NCBI GenBank assembly: GCA_013695715.1
Contig: JACCZZ010000083.1
Location: 1 to 8,576, forward strand
Direction: 5' to 3'
Source of the DNA: Chitinophagales bacterium
GTDB taxonomy: Bacteria; Bacteroidota; Bacteroidia; Chitinophagales; UBA10324
DNA length: 8,576 nucleotides
Part shown: positions 1-6,131 of the stretch, piece after piece
How the letters are laid out: every line of letters starts with the position of its first letter
Numbering within the stretch: the stretch's first letter is position 1
Notes under the pieces: model-generated
What the model was told of the DNA's origin: nothing
The model's input: only the letters and a program-made list of their open reading frames with translations
Database searches by the model: none
Position numbers and translations under genes: made by a program

Positions 1-68
1 TTCGGGAGTCATTGCCTTTTTTAAAAGACATGGATTCTTTCGAATTGAAACCTAAGAACGTTAAGTAG
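1..68 (+). CDS. 3' end of an upstream gene (partial)
   Basis: An open frame enters at the left edge (codons in phase with base 3) and stops at TAG 66-68. It encodes roughly 21 residues ending in LKPKNVK, charged and soluble in character. The stop lies 25 bp before the next ATG on the same strand, as expected for a closely packed gene pair. Too little is visible to name a family, and an open frame this short could arise by chance; the call rests on frame continuity and spacing. Confidence 0.5.
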   Translation, partial: RESLPFLKDMDSFELKPKNVK

Positions 69-93
69 TTGAATTTTGGTTTAATATTCATGA

Positions 94-444
94 ATGGACA
101 AACAGCTCTTTTTATTACGTGAAGAAAAGTGGTTTGCACTCCGAAAAAAATTAAAAGATCAATTCAGCAAAGCGCCTGACCTTAATGCAATACTTTTTCT
201 TGTAGGAATACGGGAACTCGGACAATTTAAAAAGAAATTCACAAAGGAAGAAAAACAGGACCTTATGCATATTGCTACATGCAGCGTGCTGAGCCGATCA
301 GGTTATTATGCATTGGAAGGCACTGATCAGGATGGCTGGCCTCACTGGATAGCCACAAAAAAGCTTCCCATCATGGACCTTATTGAACAGGAAGATTTCT
401 TAAAAGATCACATCATTATATATTTTGAAGAAATGGATTATTGA
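94..444 (+). CDS. Conserved short protein of unknown function
   Basis: This encodes 116 residues, soluble, with no signal peptide or membrane segment. The N-terminal third is basic and probably helical (LREEKWFALRKKLKDQF). A hydrophobic stretch follows (NAILFLVGIRELG, about 31-43), then a charged helix (KKFTKEEKQDLMHIAT). The C-terminal part holds an aromatic- and glycine-rich motif, SGYYALEGTDQDGWPHW (about 69-85). I recall uncharacterised Bacteroidota proteins of this length with the same KEEKQDLMHIA and EGTDxDGWPHW signatures, but know no function for them. The ATG at 94 has no clear Shine-Dalgarno sequence, which is normal in this phylum. The gene sits before the VOC gene on the same strand, so the two may be co-transcribed. 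No catalytic motif is recognisable. Confidence 0.85.
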   Translation: MDKQLFLLREEKWFALRKKLKDQFSKAPDLNAILFLVGIRELGQFKKKFTKEEKQDLMHIATCSVLSRSGYYALEGTDQDGWPHWIATKKLPIMDLIEQEDFLKDHIIIYFEEMDY

Positions 445-491
445 GGCGTATAAATCTCTGCTTCATATTATCACACCATAAATTACATGAG

Positions 492-866
492 ATGAAGCTT
501 GCATTAAATTGGTTTGAAATTCCCACTGAAAATTTCGAGCGTGCTAAAGGCTTTTATGAAAACCTTTTCAATTTCAAGATGCAGGTGCTTATTAACGAAG
601 CATCTTTTAAAATGGGATTGCTCTCCAGTGAAAAGAGCGCCGCAGGAGCCATAGTATGGCATCCGGATTTTTACAAGCCAAGCAGCGCAGAAGGCGTTCT
701 GATATATTTTGATGGGAATCCGGATCTTATTGAAGTTCTTAATAGGGTAGAATCTGCCGGAGGTAAAATACTTATTCGAAAGCGGCAGATATCTGAAGAT
801 TTTGGGTACATGGCTGTTTTTACTGATAGTGAAGGCAACAGGCTTGCCCTCCATTCAAAAACGTAA
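492..866 (+). CDS. VOC (glyoxalase/bleomycin-resistance fold) family protein
   Basis: This is a 124-residue single-domain member of the vicinal oxygen chelate superfamily, of the type often labelled 'predicted enzyme related to lactoylglutathione lyase'. The first beta-alpha-beta-beta-beta module runs about 1-56 (NWFEIPTENFERAKGFYENLF is the typical opening). The second spans about 65-122 and has the usual VESAGGKIL and FTDSEGNRLALHS signatures, with a candidate metal-side acidic residue at E114. Substrate and reaction cannot be deduced; VOC proteins include isomerases, dioxygenases and resistance proteins. I chose ATG 492 because the fold begins immediately there. The frame is open back to TTG 441, but the 17 extra residues look unrelated and would overlap the stop of the preceding gene. 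The gene ends 22 bp before the prolyl isomerase gene. Confidence 0.87.
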   Translation: MKLALNWFEIPTENFERAKGFYENLFNFKMQVLINEASFKMGLLSSEKSAAGAIVWHPDFYKPSSAEGVLIYFDGNPDLIEVLNRVESAGGKILIRKRQISEDFGYMAVFTDSEGNRLALHSKT

Positions 867-871
867 TTTTG
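844..871 (+). promoter_or_regulatory. Possible Bacteroidota-type promoter for the prolyl isomerase gene
   Basis: A full match to the -7 element TAnnTTTG (TAATTTTG, 864-871) lies 17 nt after a TTG at 844-846. A Bacteroidota promoter is TTG, a spacer of about 17-23 nt, then TAnnTTTG, so the spacing is at the short end. It overlaps the stop codon of the VOC gene and would start transcription about 10 nt before the ATG at 889. It is an 8-base match in AT-rich DNA, so chance is possible. Confidence 0.33.
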
Positions 872-888
872 AATCCTGGTAAATTGTT

Positions 889-1548
889 ATGATTATGAAA
901 AAATTGCTAATATTTCTTCCCTTCTGCCTGCTCTCCTTTAAGCCAAAAGAAAAGAGACATACGCTTGAAGTAACAACTGATTATGGCGTGATCAGGGTAA
1001 TGCTTTACAATGAAACCCCTCAGCACCGCGACAATATTTTAAAATTAGTAAACGAACATTTTTACGACAGCACTCTTTTTCATCGGGTTATTAAAGATTT
1101 TATGATCCAGGGTGGAGATCCACAGTCAAAACATGCAGCAGCCCGTCAAATGCTGGGTGAAGGCGATGTGGGGTATACAATACCTGCAGAGTTTAGTCCG
1201 AAACTTTATCATAAAAAAGGTGTGATTGCAGCAGCACGCGACGACAATCCGGAGAAGCGATCTTCCGGTTGCCAGTTTTATATTGTGGAAGGAAAGCCAG
1301 CTACTGATGCAGAACTGGATGGTGTAGAAAAAAGTACAGGAGTAAAATATTCTGTGGAACAGCGTGAGCTTTACAAAAGCATTGGGGGAACACCGCGTCT
1401 CGATCAGAATTATACAGTATATGGTGAGGTATATGAGGGGTTAAGTGTAGTAGATTCTATCGCCCATGTTCCTACAGATCGCAGCGACCGTCCAGTAAAA
1501 GATGTAAGAATGTTTATTAAGGAAGGAAAAAAGATAAAAGTGAAATAA
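889..1548 (+). CDS. Cyclophilin-type peptidyl-prolyl cis-trans isomerase, probably exported
   Basis: This enzyme catalyses cis-trans isomerisation of X-Pro peptide bonds, here most likely for proteins folding in the periplasm. Of its 219 residues, a short basic and hydrophobic leader (about 1-18, KKLLIFLPFCLLSF) precedes a full cyclophilin domain from about 25 to 215. Active-site features are clear: FHRVIKDFMIQGGDP (64-78) supplies the catalytic Arg66, Phe71 and Gln74, and SGCQFYIVEGKP matches the SQFFI core motif. LDQNYTVYGEVYEG aligns with the LDGKHVVFGKV strand of cyclophilin A, but the usual Trp just before it is Arg170 and the His is Tyr175. An insertion of about 30 residues (about 139-170) precedes that strand. 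The start may be ATG 889 or ATG 895; the latter gives a more conventional MKK signal peptide. The lone Cys13 is not in a good lipobox, so I do not call it a lipoprotein. Confidence 0.93.
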   Translation: MIMKKLLIFLPFCLLSFKPKEKRHTLEVTTDYGVIRVMLYNETPQHRDNILKLVNEHFYDSTLFHRVIKDFMIQGGDPQSKHAAARQMLGEGDVGYTIPAEFSPKLYHKKGVIAAARDDNPEKRSSGCQFYIVEGKPATDAELDGVEKSTGVKYSVEQRELYKSIGGTPRLDQNYTVYGEVYEGLSVVDSIAHVPTDRSDRPVKDVRMFIKEGKKIKVK

Positions 1549-1670
1549 CTTCTAAATACATCAAGACCAATTATCCTCTATGAAATCCCTCTAAAGTTAT
1601 GAGTCGCAATTAATCTCTGAATAACCTATACTCTAAGGCGTTAAATTCGTCCTCGGATTAACACAAAGGG

Positions 1671-1709
1671 TGTCATGGTGAGTGAGCCTGCCTTGAGTTT
1701 ATCGAGCAA
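1671..1709 (+). repeat. Repeat unit 1, direct copy
   Basis: It begins TGTCATGGTGAG and ends TTTATCGAGC. Both ends recur in the left arm at 1733-1752, where the 15-16 bases between them are missing. This looks like the longer version of the unit from which the inverted-repeat arms derive. I recall dispersed TGTCATG(G/T)TGAG...TCGAACCAT sequences from Bacteroidota intergenic DNA, but have not checked them. Confidence 0.55.
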
Positions 1710-1724
1710 AATGGATGTGGAAAC

Positions 1725-1846
1725 AAGAGCGCTGTCATGGTGAATTTATCGAACCATTAAGCGCGAGCAATGCCGGAAAAAATGATTATAAGAATAGAAA
1801 TTCCCTCCGCTTAATGGTTCGATCGGCTCACCATGACAACGCTCTT
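1725..1846. repeat. 39-nt imperfect inverted repeat with 44-nt loop (REP/MITE-like)
   Basis: The left arm (1725-1763) and the reverse complement of the right arm (1808-1846) match at 34 of 39 positions. Mismatches are one base near the outer end and a 4-base block at 1744-1747. Outer ends read AAGAGC/GCTCTT and inner ends CGAACCATTAAGCG and its complement. Transcribed, it would form a long hairpin over a 44-nt loop (1764-1807). The right outer GCTCTT (1841-1846) can alternatively pair with AAGAGC at 1855-1860, giving a competing small hairpin. No T-run follows, so it is not a classical terminator, though it could still limit read-through or stabilise an mRNA end. No transposase is present. 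Confidence 0.8.
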
Positions 1847-1860
1847 TACACTGGAAGAGC

Positions 1861-1880
1861 TCTGGTTCAACATGACAACA
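1861..1880 (-). repeat. Repeat unit 4, truncated inverted copy
   Basis: On the minus strand this reads TGTTGTCATGTTGAACCAGA. It is a short version of the unit in the arms (TTGTCATGGTGAG...CGAACCATT) with the central part lost. It lies 14 nt beyond the right arm, so four related units fall within 210 bp. Confidence 0.5.
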
Positions 1881-1974
1881 CTTCGAATTCAATAACCACA
1901 AAGCCATAATTATTATTTGTATAAACTGAATACATCCAAAGATCAGCGCAACAACTAAATTAAAGTTATTAATT

Positions 1975-2036
1975 TTCAACTAAGACACTACCTAAGATTC
2001 AACTGAGACACTAACAATTCATTGTATAAAGTGTCT
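1975..2036. repeat. Short repeats with three AGACACT heptamers before the permease operon
   Basis: TTCAACTAAGACACTA (1975-1990) recurs at 1998-2013 with one change, a 23-bp period. The core AGACACT at 1983-1989 and 2006-2012 appears a third time, inverted, as AGTGTCT at 2030-2036. The second and third copies form a perfect 7-bp inverted repeat with a 17-nt loop. The array ends 34 bp before the permease start codon. It could be an operator array or a leftover of an insertion-sequence end; the sequence does not decide. Confidence 0.55.
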
Positions 2037-2052
2037 AGAAATTCCTATCTTG
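2022..2052 (+). promoter_or_regulatory. Weak candidate promoter for the permease pair
   Basis: TTG at 2022-2024 is followed 21 nt later by TATCTTG (2046-2052). This is one T short of the Bacteroidota -7 element TAnnTTTG. Position fits a start of transcription a few bases upstream of the ATG at 2071. The inverted AGTGTCT heptamer (2030-2036) lies between the two elements. This is a partial match, so treat it as a suggestion. Confidence 0.25.
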
Positions 2053-2070
2053 TCATTATCAAGCAGGTGA

Positions 2071-3567
2071 ATGGCAAGCTATTTATATAAACGTATCCTT
2101 TATTTTATTCCAACGCTTGTTGTAATCTCTTTACTTGCTTTTGTAATTAGTGTGAATGCTCCCGGCGATCCCGTAGAGCGGTTGCTTACCTCAGCCGAGT
2201 CAGGAGATATAGCAAACAGGCCAACCCAAGCTCAAGCAGAAGATAGAATCTACTGGACCCATCGTCTGGGTTTAGATCTGCCGGTATTTTATTTCAGCAT
2301 CAGCCCTTTGTCTTACCCTGATACTTTGTTTAAGATCATTGACAAGGGAGAGCGCAATGCCCTTAAATCTCTTATCAGTGAATCCGGCAACTGGAAATCA
2401 ATAGAGCGTTATCATCAAATGTTGCAAAAACTCTATGCATCACATGATGAATTACCCATAAAATCATTGATGTTAATTTATGATAGAAATGAACTTCGTG
2501 AAGCGATTAATAAATCCCAGTTTAATACATTGTCACTTCTCTCCAGTTCACGCGCTCCGATTATCAGGTTAAGAATAAATGAATTAGCGTCTCTGTATTC
2601 TGATTATCCATTTTTCAAAACACAACAATCATTACTTAACAAAACATCAGTGGCCTATGAGCAAGTTTTAGTTTCAGAACAAATATGGAAAAACTATCTC
2701 CCTAGATTTCAATTTTATCCAAAGAATCAATATCACCGCTGGATTTTTGGTGACGGCAACTGGCTAACAGGTAAAGGCAGCACCCATTCCAAAGGATTGA
2801 TTCGCGGAGATCTGGGCATGTCTTACATCAATAAAATGCCTGTAAATACAGTAATCGCTGACCGGATTGGTTGGTCATTGTTTTTTACATTGGCTTCTGT
2901 AATTATTGCCTACCTCATCAGTATCCCGATAGGCATTCGCGCAGCAACAAAACATGGATCTTTATTCGATCGAACTACTTCAGTAATCCTTTTTATGCTG
3001 CATTCAATGCCCTCCTTCTGGGTAGCTACCTTGCTTCTCATCTTTTTTGCAAATACCGATCTGCTGCATTTATTTCCTGCATCGGGAGTGAAGCCTGTTG
3101 TCGGGTATCCTGCAAGCGCAGGTTTTTTTTCTAAAGCAAAGCTGTCATTGCCTTACCTGATATTGCCGATTATTGCTTACACTTATGGATCACTTGCATT
3201 TATCAGCCGGCTTACCCGTGTTGCCATGCTTGAAGTGCTGAACCTGGATTACATACGCACGGCTCGGGCTAAAGGACTGCTCGAGAGTTCAGTTATTTAC
3301 AAACATGGGTTTAGGAATGCATTATTGCCACTCATTACCATATTCGCAAATATTCTTCCTGTCGCGATTGGGGGTTCGGTAATATTAGAAACAATTTTTT
3401 CCATACCTGGAATGGGCTTAGAAACATATCAGGCCATTCAAACTCAAAATTATCCAATGATTGTAGGCGTCTTCACCATAACCGGCATACTAACTCTTAC
3501 CGGTTATCTTATTGCCGATCTTCTTTATGCAGCTGCAGATCCGAGAATATCATACTTGAAAAATTGA
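2071..3567 (+). CDS. Oligopeptide/dipeptide-type ABC transporter permease (DppB/OppB family), long form
   Basis: This is one of two inner-membrane subunits of a peptide- or nickel-type ABC importer. TM1 lies at about 8-28, followed by the family's NAPGDPVERLL and HRLGLDLPV segments. The family core resumes at QYHRWIFG and RGDLGMSY (about 220-252). Five further membrane segments follow (about 268-290, 303-328, 358-380, 417-440, 463-487). The cytoplasmic EAA loop that docks the ATPase is intact (LDYIRTARAKGL, about 392-403, followed by GFRNALLP). The protein has 498 residues against roughly 305-340 usual. The surplus is a segment of about 140 residues (about 76-217, bases 2296-2721) in the external loop after TM1, predicted periplasmic, helical and without a motif I know. 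The start ATG has AGGTGA directly before it. The next gene begins 3 bp after the stop. No ATPase or substrate-binding gene is in the window, so the substrate is unknown. Confidence 0.92.
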   Translation: MASYLYKRILYFIPTLVVISLLAFVISVNAPGDPVERLLTSAESGDIANRPTQAQAEDRIYWTHRLGLDLPVFYFSISPLSYPDTLFKIIDKGERNALKSLISESGNWKSIERYHQMLQKLYASHDELPIKSLMLIYDRNELREAINKSQFNTLSLLSSSRAPIIRLRINELASLYSDYPFFKTQQSLLNKTSVAYEQVLVSEQIWKNYLPRFQFYPKNQYHRWIFGDGNWLTGKGSTHSKGLIRGDLGMSYINKMPVNTVIADRIGWSLFFTLASVIIAYLISIPIGIRAATKHGSLFDRTTSVILFMLHSMPSFWVATLLLIFFANTDLLHLFPASGVKPVVGYPASAGFFSKAKLSLPYLILPIIAYTYGSLAFISRLTRVAMLEVLNLDYIRTARAKGLLESSVIYKHGFRNALLPLITIFANILPVAIGGSVILETIFSIPGMGLETYQAIQTQNYPMIVGVFTITGILTLTGYLIADLLYAAADPRISYLKN

Positions 3568-3570
3568 GCC

Positions 3571-4893
3571 ATGCAAAGCAGGCAGCAGCCGTTTCGTTTT
3601 AGTGCTAATGCATGGAGACAATTTAAGAGAAATAAGCCTGCGTTGCTGTCACTTTTTATATTGTTGTTACTTACCATGGTTGCTGTGCTGGCACCTCTCA
3701 TCGCAAATGACAGACCGTTGTATATCAAGTTGAATGGTGAAAACTTCTATCCGGCTTTTACAAATTCTCATTTGTATAATATAAAAGATTATGATGGCTC
3801 TTTAAAAAAAATTCAGATTGATATTGCTGATTGGCGACAATTCAAAGCAGACAAGGTCATATGGGCACCTGTTGTATATTCTCCGGCTAAGGGAGATTAT
3901 GTCAATTATGCATTTGTTAGTCCATTCAGTACTCAAAAATTTTTAAATGAAAGCGGAGAAATAGTAAGCATGCCTTCGCGCTATCGTCATTGGCTGGGGA
4001 CAGGACAGCGGGGTGATGATCTGTTGGCTGGGCTGGTTTATGGCACCCGCATTTCTCTTACCATCGGATTCATCTCTATGAGTATCGCAGCGCTGATTGG
4101 AATTTTAGTGGGAGCCTTTGCAGGTTTTTTTGGTGATGATAGGCTCGCTTCGTCAAGGGGCAAATTTATTTTGATGGTGCCTGGCTTGTTCTTAGGATGG
4201 TTCTATGCATTTCAAATACGAAGTGTCACACTGTCGGAGGCACTGAGAGAATCTAACTATTACTTTTTCAAACAACTAATGTTAAGCATTGTGATTTTTG
4301 CATTTATTATATTCATTTTTTTATTTATAGGAAAACTAGCTGGGAAGCTGCCGTGGTTAAATCGTAAAATGTTAATTCCCATCGATACATTTATATCACG
4401 GCTCATTGAAATCTTTGTCTCTCTGCCTATCTTCCTTCTTATAATTACAGTTGCAGCCATTTCAAAGCCATCTATATTCAACCTCATGGTGATCATTGGC
4501 CTTACAAACTGGACGGGAATTGCACGTCTTACCCGTGCGGAAATGCTTCGCGTTAGAAACCTGGAATTCATTCAGTCTGCACAGGCAATGGGTTACCACA
4601 AGTTGCGCATCATTATGCACCACGCCTTACCAAATGCAATTGCACCTGCTCTGATATCTATCTCATTTGGAATTGCCAACGCTATTCTCATTGAGTCGGG
4701 GTTATCCTTTATTGGACTTGGGGTGCCACCAGATGTTGTTACCTGGGGATCGCTGTTGAATGCAGGCCGTGGAAATTTTGATGCATGGTGGATGGTAGTA
4801 TTTCCAGGTCTCTGCATCTTCATAACGGTCACCACATATAATTTAATTGGTGAAGGACTGCGTGATGCGCTTGATCCTAAGTTAAAAGCATAG
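3571..4893 (+). CDS. Oligopeptide/dipeptide-type ABC transporter permease (DppC/OppC family), long form
   Basis: This is the partner permease of the preceding gene, separated by only 3 bp, so the two are almost certainly co-translated. The N-terminus (AWRQFKRNKPALLSLFILLLL) is the usual OppC/DppC cytoplasmic stretch plus TM1 (about 25-44). HWLGTGQRGDDLLAGLVYGTRISL (140-163) matches the family's HWLGTDxxGRDxxSRxxYGxRxSL. The EAA loop is intact (LEFIQSAQAMGYHKLRI, about 331-347, then HALPNAIAP). Family C-terminal hallmarks are present: ESGLSFIGLGVPPDVVTWG and GEGLRDALDPKL. Length is 440 residues against about 280-310 usual. Two additions account for this. One is about 90 residues after TM1 (about 47-137), predicted periplasmic. 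The other is about 75 residues between TM2 and TM3 (about 190-265) with two extra hydrophobic stretches (about 199-216 and 236-254). An even number of added helices would preserve topology. Confidence 0.92.
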   Translation: MQSRQQPFRFSANAWRQFKRNKPALLSLFILLLLTMVAVLAPLIANDRPLYIKLNGENFYPAFTNSHLYNIKDYDGSLKKIQIDIADWRQFKADKVIWAPVVYSPAKGDYVNYAFVSPFSTQKFLNESGEIVSMPSRYRHWLGTGQRGDDLLAGLVYGTRISLTIGFISMSIAALIGILVGAFAGFFGDDRLASSRGKFILMVPGLFLGWFYAFQIRSVTLSEALRESNYYFFKQLMLSIVIFAFIIFIFLFIGKLAGKLPWLNRKMLIPIDTFISRLIEIFVSLPIFLLIITVAAISKPSIFNLMVIIGLTNWTGIARLTRAEMLRVRNLEFIQSAQAMGYHKLRIIMHHALPNAIAPALISISFGIANAILIESGLSFIGLGVPPDVVTWGSLLNAGRGNFDAWWMVVFPGLCIFITVTTYNLIGEGLRDALDPKLKA

Positions 4894-4957
4894 TAACAAA
4901 ACAGATGTTCTGAAGATTAGAATTAGGATTTGACCAAAGTCATCTTTACTGTTTAAC

Positions 4958-4988
4958 TTGAAAATTTATCTGCAATCGAGTACGTTTG
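4958..4988 (+). promoter_or_regulatory. Bacteroidota-type promoter for frr
   Basis: TTG at 4958-4960, a 20-nt spacer, then a perfect TAnnTTTG element (TACGTTTG, 4981-4988) match the Bacteroidota sigma-factor promoter. Transcription would begin about a dozen bases before the frr ATG at 5006. A weaker second arrangement lies just upstream (TTTG 4929-4932, 21-nt spacer, TAACTTG 4954-4960). The promoter shows that frr can be expressed independently of the permease genes. Confidence 0.6.
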
Positions 4989-5005
4989 TCATTAAAAGTA
5001 TTTTC

Positions 5006-5563
5006 ATGACACCAGAACAGATCAAGGGAGATGCAAAGAATCACATGGAAAAAACCATTCAGCACCTAGAAGCGGAACTTACAAAGGTGAGGGCAGGAAA
5101 AATTTCTCCTGCAATTCTTGATGGCATCTCTATTGATTATTATGGATCTCAGATGCCTATCAACCAGGCCGCAAATGTATCAATCATGGATGCCCGGACA
5201 TTGAGCATTCAGCCTTGGGAAAAAAAGATGCTGGAGGTAATAGAAAGAGCTATTCTTGCTGCTAATATCGGAATCACGCCACATAATGATGGCACGATAG
5301 TGAAGCTGTATCAGCCGCCCTTGACAGAGGAACGACGGAAGGAGTTTGTAAAAAAGGCTCATGCTGTCGCAGAAAGCACACGTGTAAGCGTACGCAACAT
5401 CAGACGTGAAGCAGTTGATCAGATAAAGAAACTTGGTAAGGAAAATATATCAGAAGACCAGATAAAAGATGCTGAAGCTGACATGCAAAACATTACCAAC
5501 AAGTTTATCGCTCAAATAGATAAACACCTCGAGGTGAAAGAAAGAGAGATCATGACTGTTTGA
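5006..5563 (+). CDS. frr: Ribosome recycling factor
   Basis: RRF works with EF-G to split the post-termination ribosome complex in the cytoplasm. From ATG 5006 the product is 185 residues, exactly the usual length. Domain I, the three-helix bundle, is formed by about 1-30 and 105-185; domain II, the small beta domain, is the stretch between (about 31-104). Diagnostic segments include KVRAGKISPAIL (27-37), SIQPWEKKML (67-76) and LTEERRKEFVKKAH (106-119). RVSVRNIRREA (126-136) holds the conserved arginines of the ribosome-contacting helix (R130, R133). An in-frame TTG at 4958 would add 16 residues absent from the family and falls inside the promoter, so 5006 is preferred. The common partner gene pyrH is not upstream here. 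The gene converges with the minus-strand gene ending at 5634, and no clear hairpin terminator lies in the 70-bp gap. Confidence 0.97.
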   Translation: MTPEQIKGDAKNHMEKTIQHLEAELTKVRAGKISPAILDGISIDYYGSQMPINQAANVSIMDARTLSIQPWEKKMLEVIERAILAANIGITPHNDGTIVKLYQPPLTEERRKEFVKKAHAVAESTRVSVRNIRREAVDQIKKLGKENISEDQIKDAEADMQNITNKFIAQIDKHLEVKEREIMTV

Positions 5564-5633
5564 AGATGCAGAAGGGAGGGATAGGAACTACTGAGTATGT
5601 TTTTGATTGTTTAATTTGATTTAAGAGGCTTTG

Positions 5634-6008
5634 CTATTGTCGGCGGTCTATTGATTCTATCTCATACACGAAGTAAGGAGTATCACCTTGCCATGGCATG
5701 TTCTTTAATTTCTCTTTATACTTCAGCTTAATTACTGCATTTTCAAAATTGGTAAGGCTGTCAATGATTGCCTTATCAGTAGGTTTTACACTGAACTCCC
5801 AGATGTTATTTAATACAGTGTTGTTCTGAGCGTTCATGCCCCCCAGGTTCAGCTCTCCCTCATATGTTTTGAAAAGAAAACCTTTCTTTGAAAATTTCAT
5901 CAGGTATCCGGTGCGGCTGCCCTCACTATATGTGAAGTTGCCTACGAGCACAAATCCTACAAGACCTACGATAATTATAAGAAAGAAGATGATGAGGAAT
6001 TTTTTCAT
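5634..6008 (-). CDS. Small membrane-anchored SEGSR-motif protein, function unknown
   Basis: This encodes 124 residues. An N-terminal membrane helix (about 4-24, MKKFLIIFFLIIIVGLVGFVLVG) is either an uncleaved anchor or a signal peptide. A small, probably periplasmic, beta-rich domain follows. The most distinctive block is SEGSRTGYLMKFSKKG (28-43), then FKTYEGELNLGG (46-57). The rest contains EFSVKPTDKAIIDSL and ends with PYFVYEIESIDRRQ. I recall similar short Bacteroidota proteins with the SEGSRxG...KTxEGELNLGG signature. They are sometimes labelled 6-phosphogluconate dehydrogenase, which must be wrong given the length and absence of a nucleotide-binding fold. No enzyme function is supported. 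It is the last gene of the minus-strand series and has its own -7 element upstream. Confidence 0.85.
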   Translation of the reverse strand: MKKFLIIFFLIIIVGLVGFVLVGNFTYSEGSRTGYLMKFSKKGFLFKTYEGELNLGGMNAQNNTVLNNIWEFSVKPTDKAIIDSLTNFENAVIKLKYKEKLKNMPWQGDTPYFVYEIESIDRRQ

Positions 6009-6024
6009 AGTATTTGGATGCCTT

Positions 6025-6032
6025 CAAATATA
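6025..6032 (-). promoter_or_regulatory. Candidate -7 promoter element for the SEGSR protein gene
   Basis: On the minus strand this reads TATATTTG, a perfect TAnnTTTG element, 16 bp before the ATG at 6008. No TTG is found 17-23 nt further upstream; the nearest is only 12 nt away. The -33 element is therefore missing or degenerate, and the call rests on the -7 match and its position. Confidence 0.38.
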
Positions 6033-6131
6033 ACTTTTACTATGCAATTTGGGTCGTGGCTATGTGAAACTAAGGTATACCAGATTTTAATAGCTAATTA
6101 AAATGATCAGTAAACTATAATAACAAAATGC

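Larger units (their letters stand above)
1549..2070. other. 522-bp non-coding region with repeat cluster and 7-mer array
   Basis: There is no credible gene in this gap. Bases 1549-1670 show nothing I can identify. Bases 1671-1880 hold four related repeat units. Bases 1881-1974 are plain AT-rich DNA. Bases 1975-2036 carry short repeats just before the permease gene. The two open frames that cross 1715-1979 on opposite strands are low-complexity translations of the repeats. No tRNA or riboswitch-like structure was recognised. Confidence 0.75.

Noticed and set aside
441..491. TTG-initiated extension of the VOC protein
   Set aside because: The extra 17 residues overlap the preceding stop and precede the natural beginning of the fold at ATG 492.
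504..854. 116-residue minus-strand open frame opposite the VOC gene
   Set aside because: It lies entirely within a clear VOC domain gene on the plus strand and its translation resembles no family.
904..945. Possible lipoprotein signal on the cyclophilin (Cys13)
   Set aside because: The residues before the Cys (LPF) do not fit the lipobox, so a plain signal peptide or anchor is the safer reading.
1715..1979. Open frames of 64 residues (plus strand) and 77 residues (minus strand) in the intergenic region
   Set aside because: They are translations of the repeat arms on both strands (the same CHGEFIEPLS-like peptide appears in each). They lack a recognisable domain and a start context.
4260..4835. 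Two minus-strand open frames inside the second permease gene
   Set aside because: They are antisense to conserved membrane segments and the EAA loop of the permease and show no protein-like motifs.
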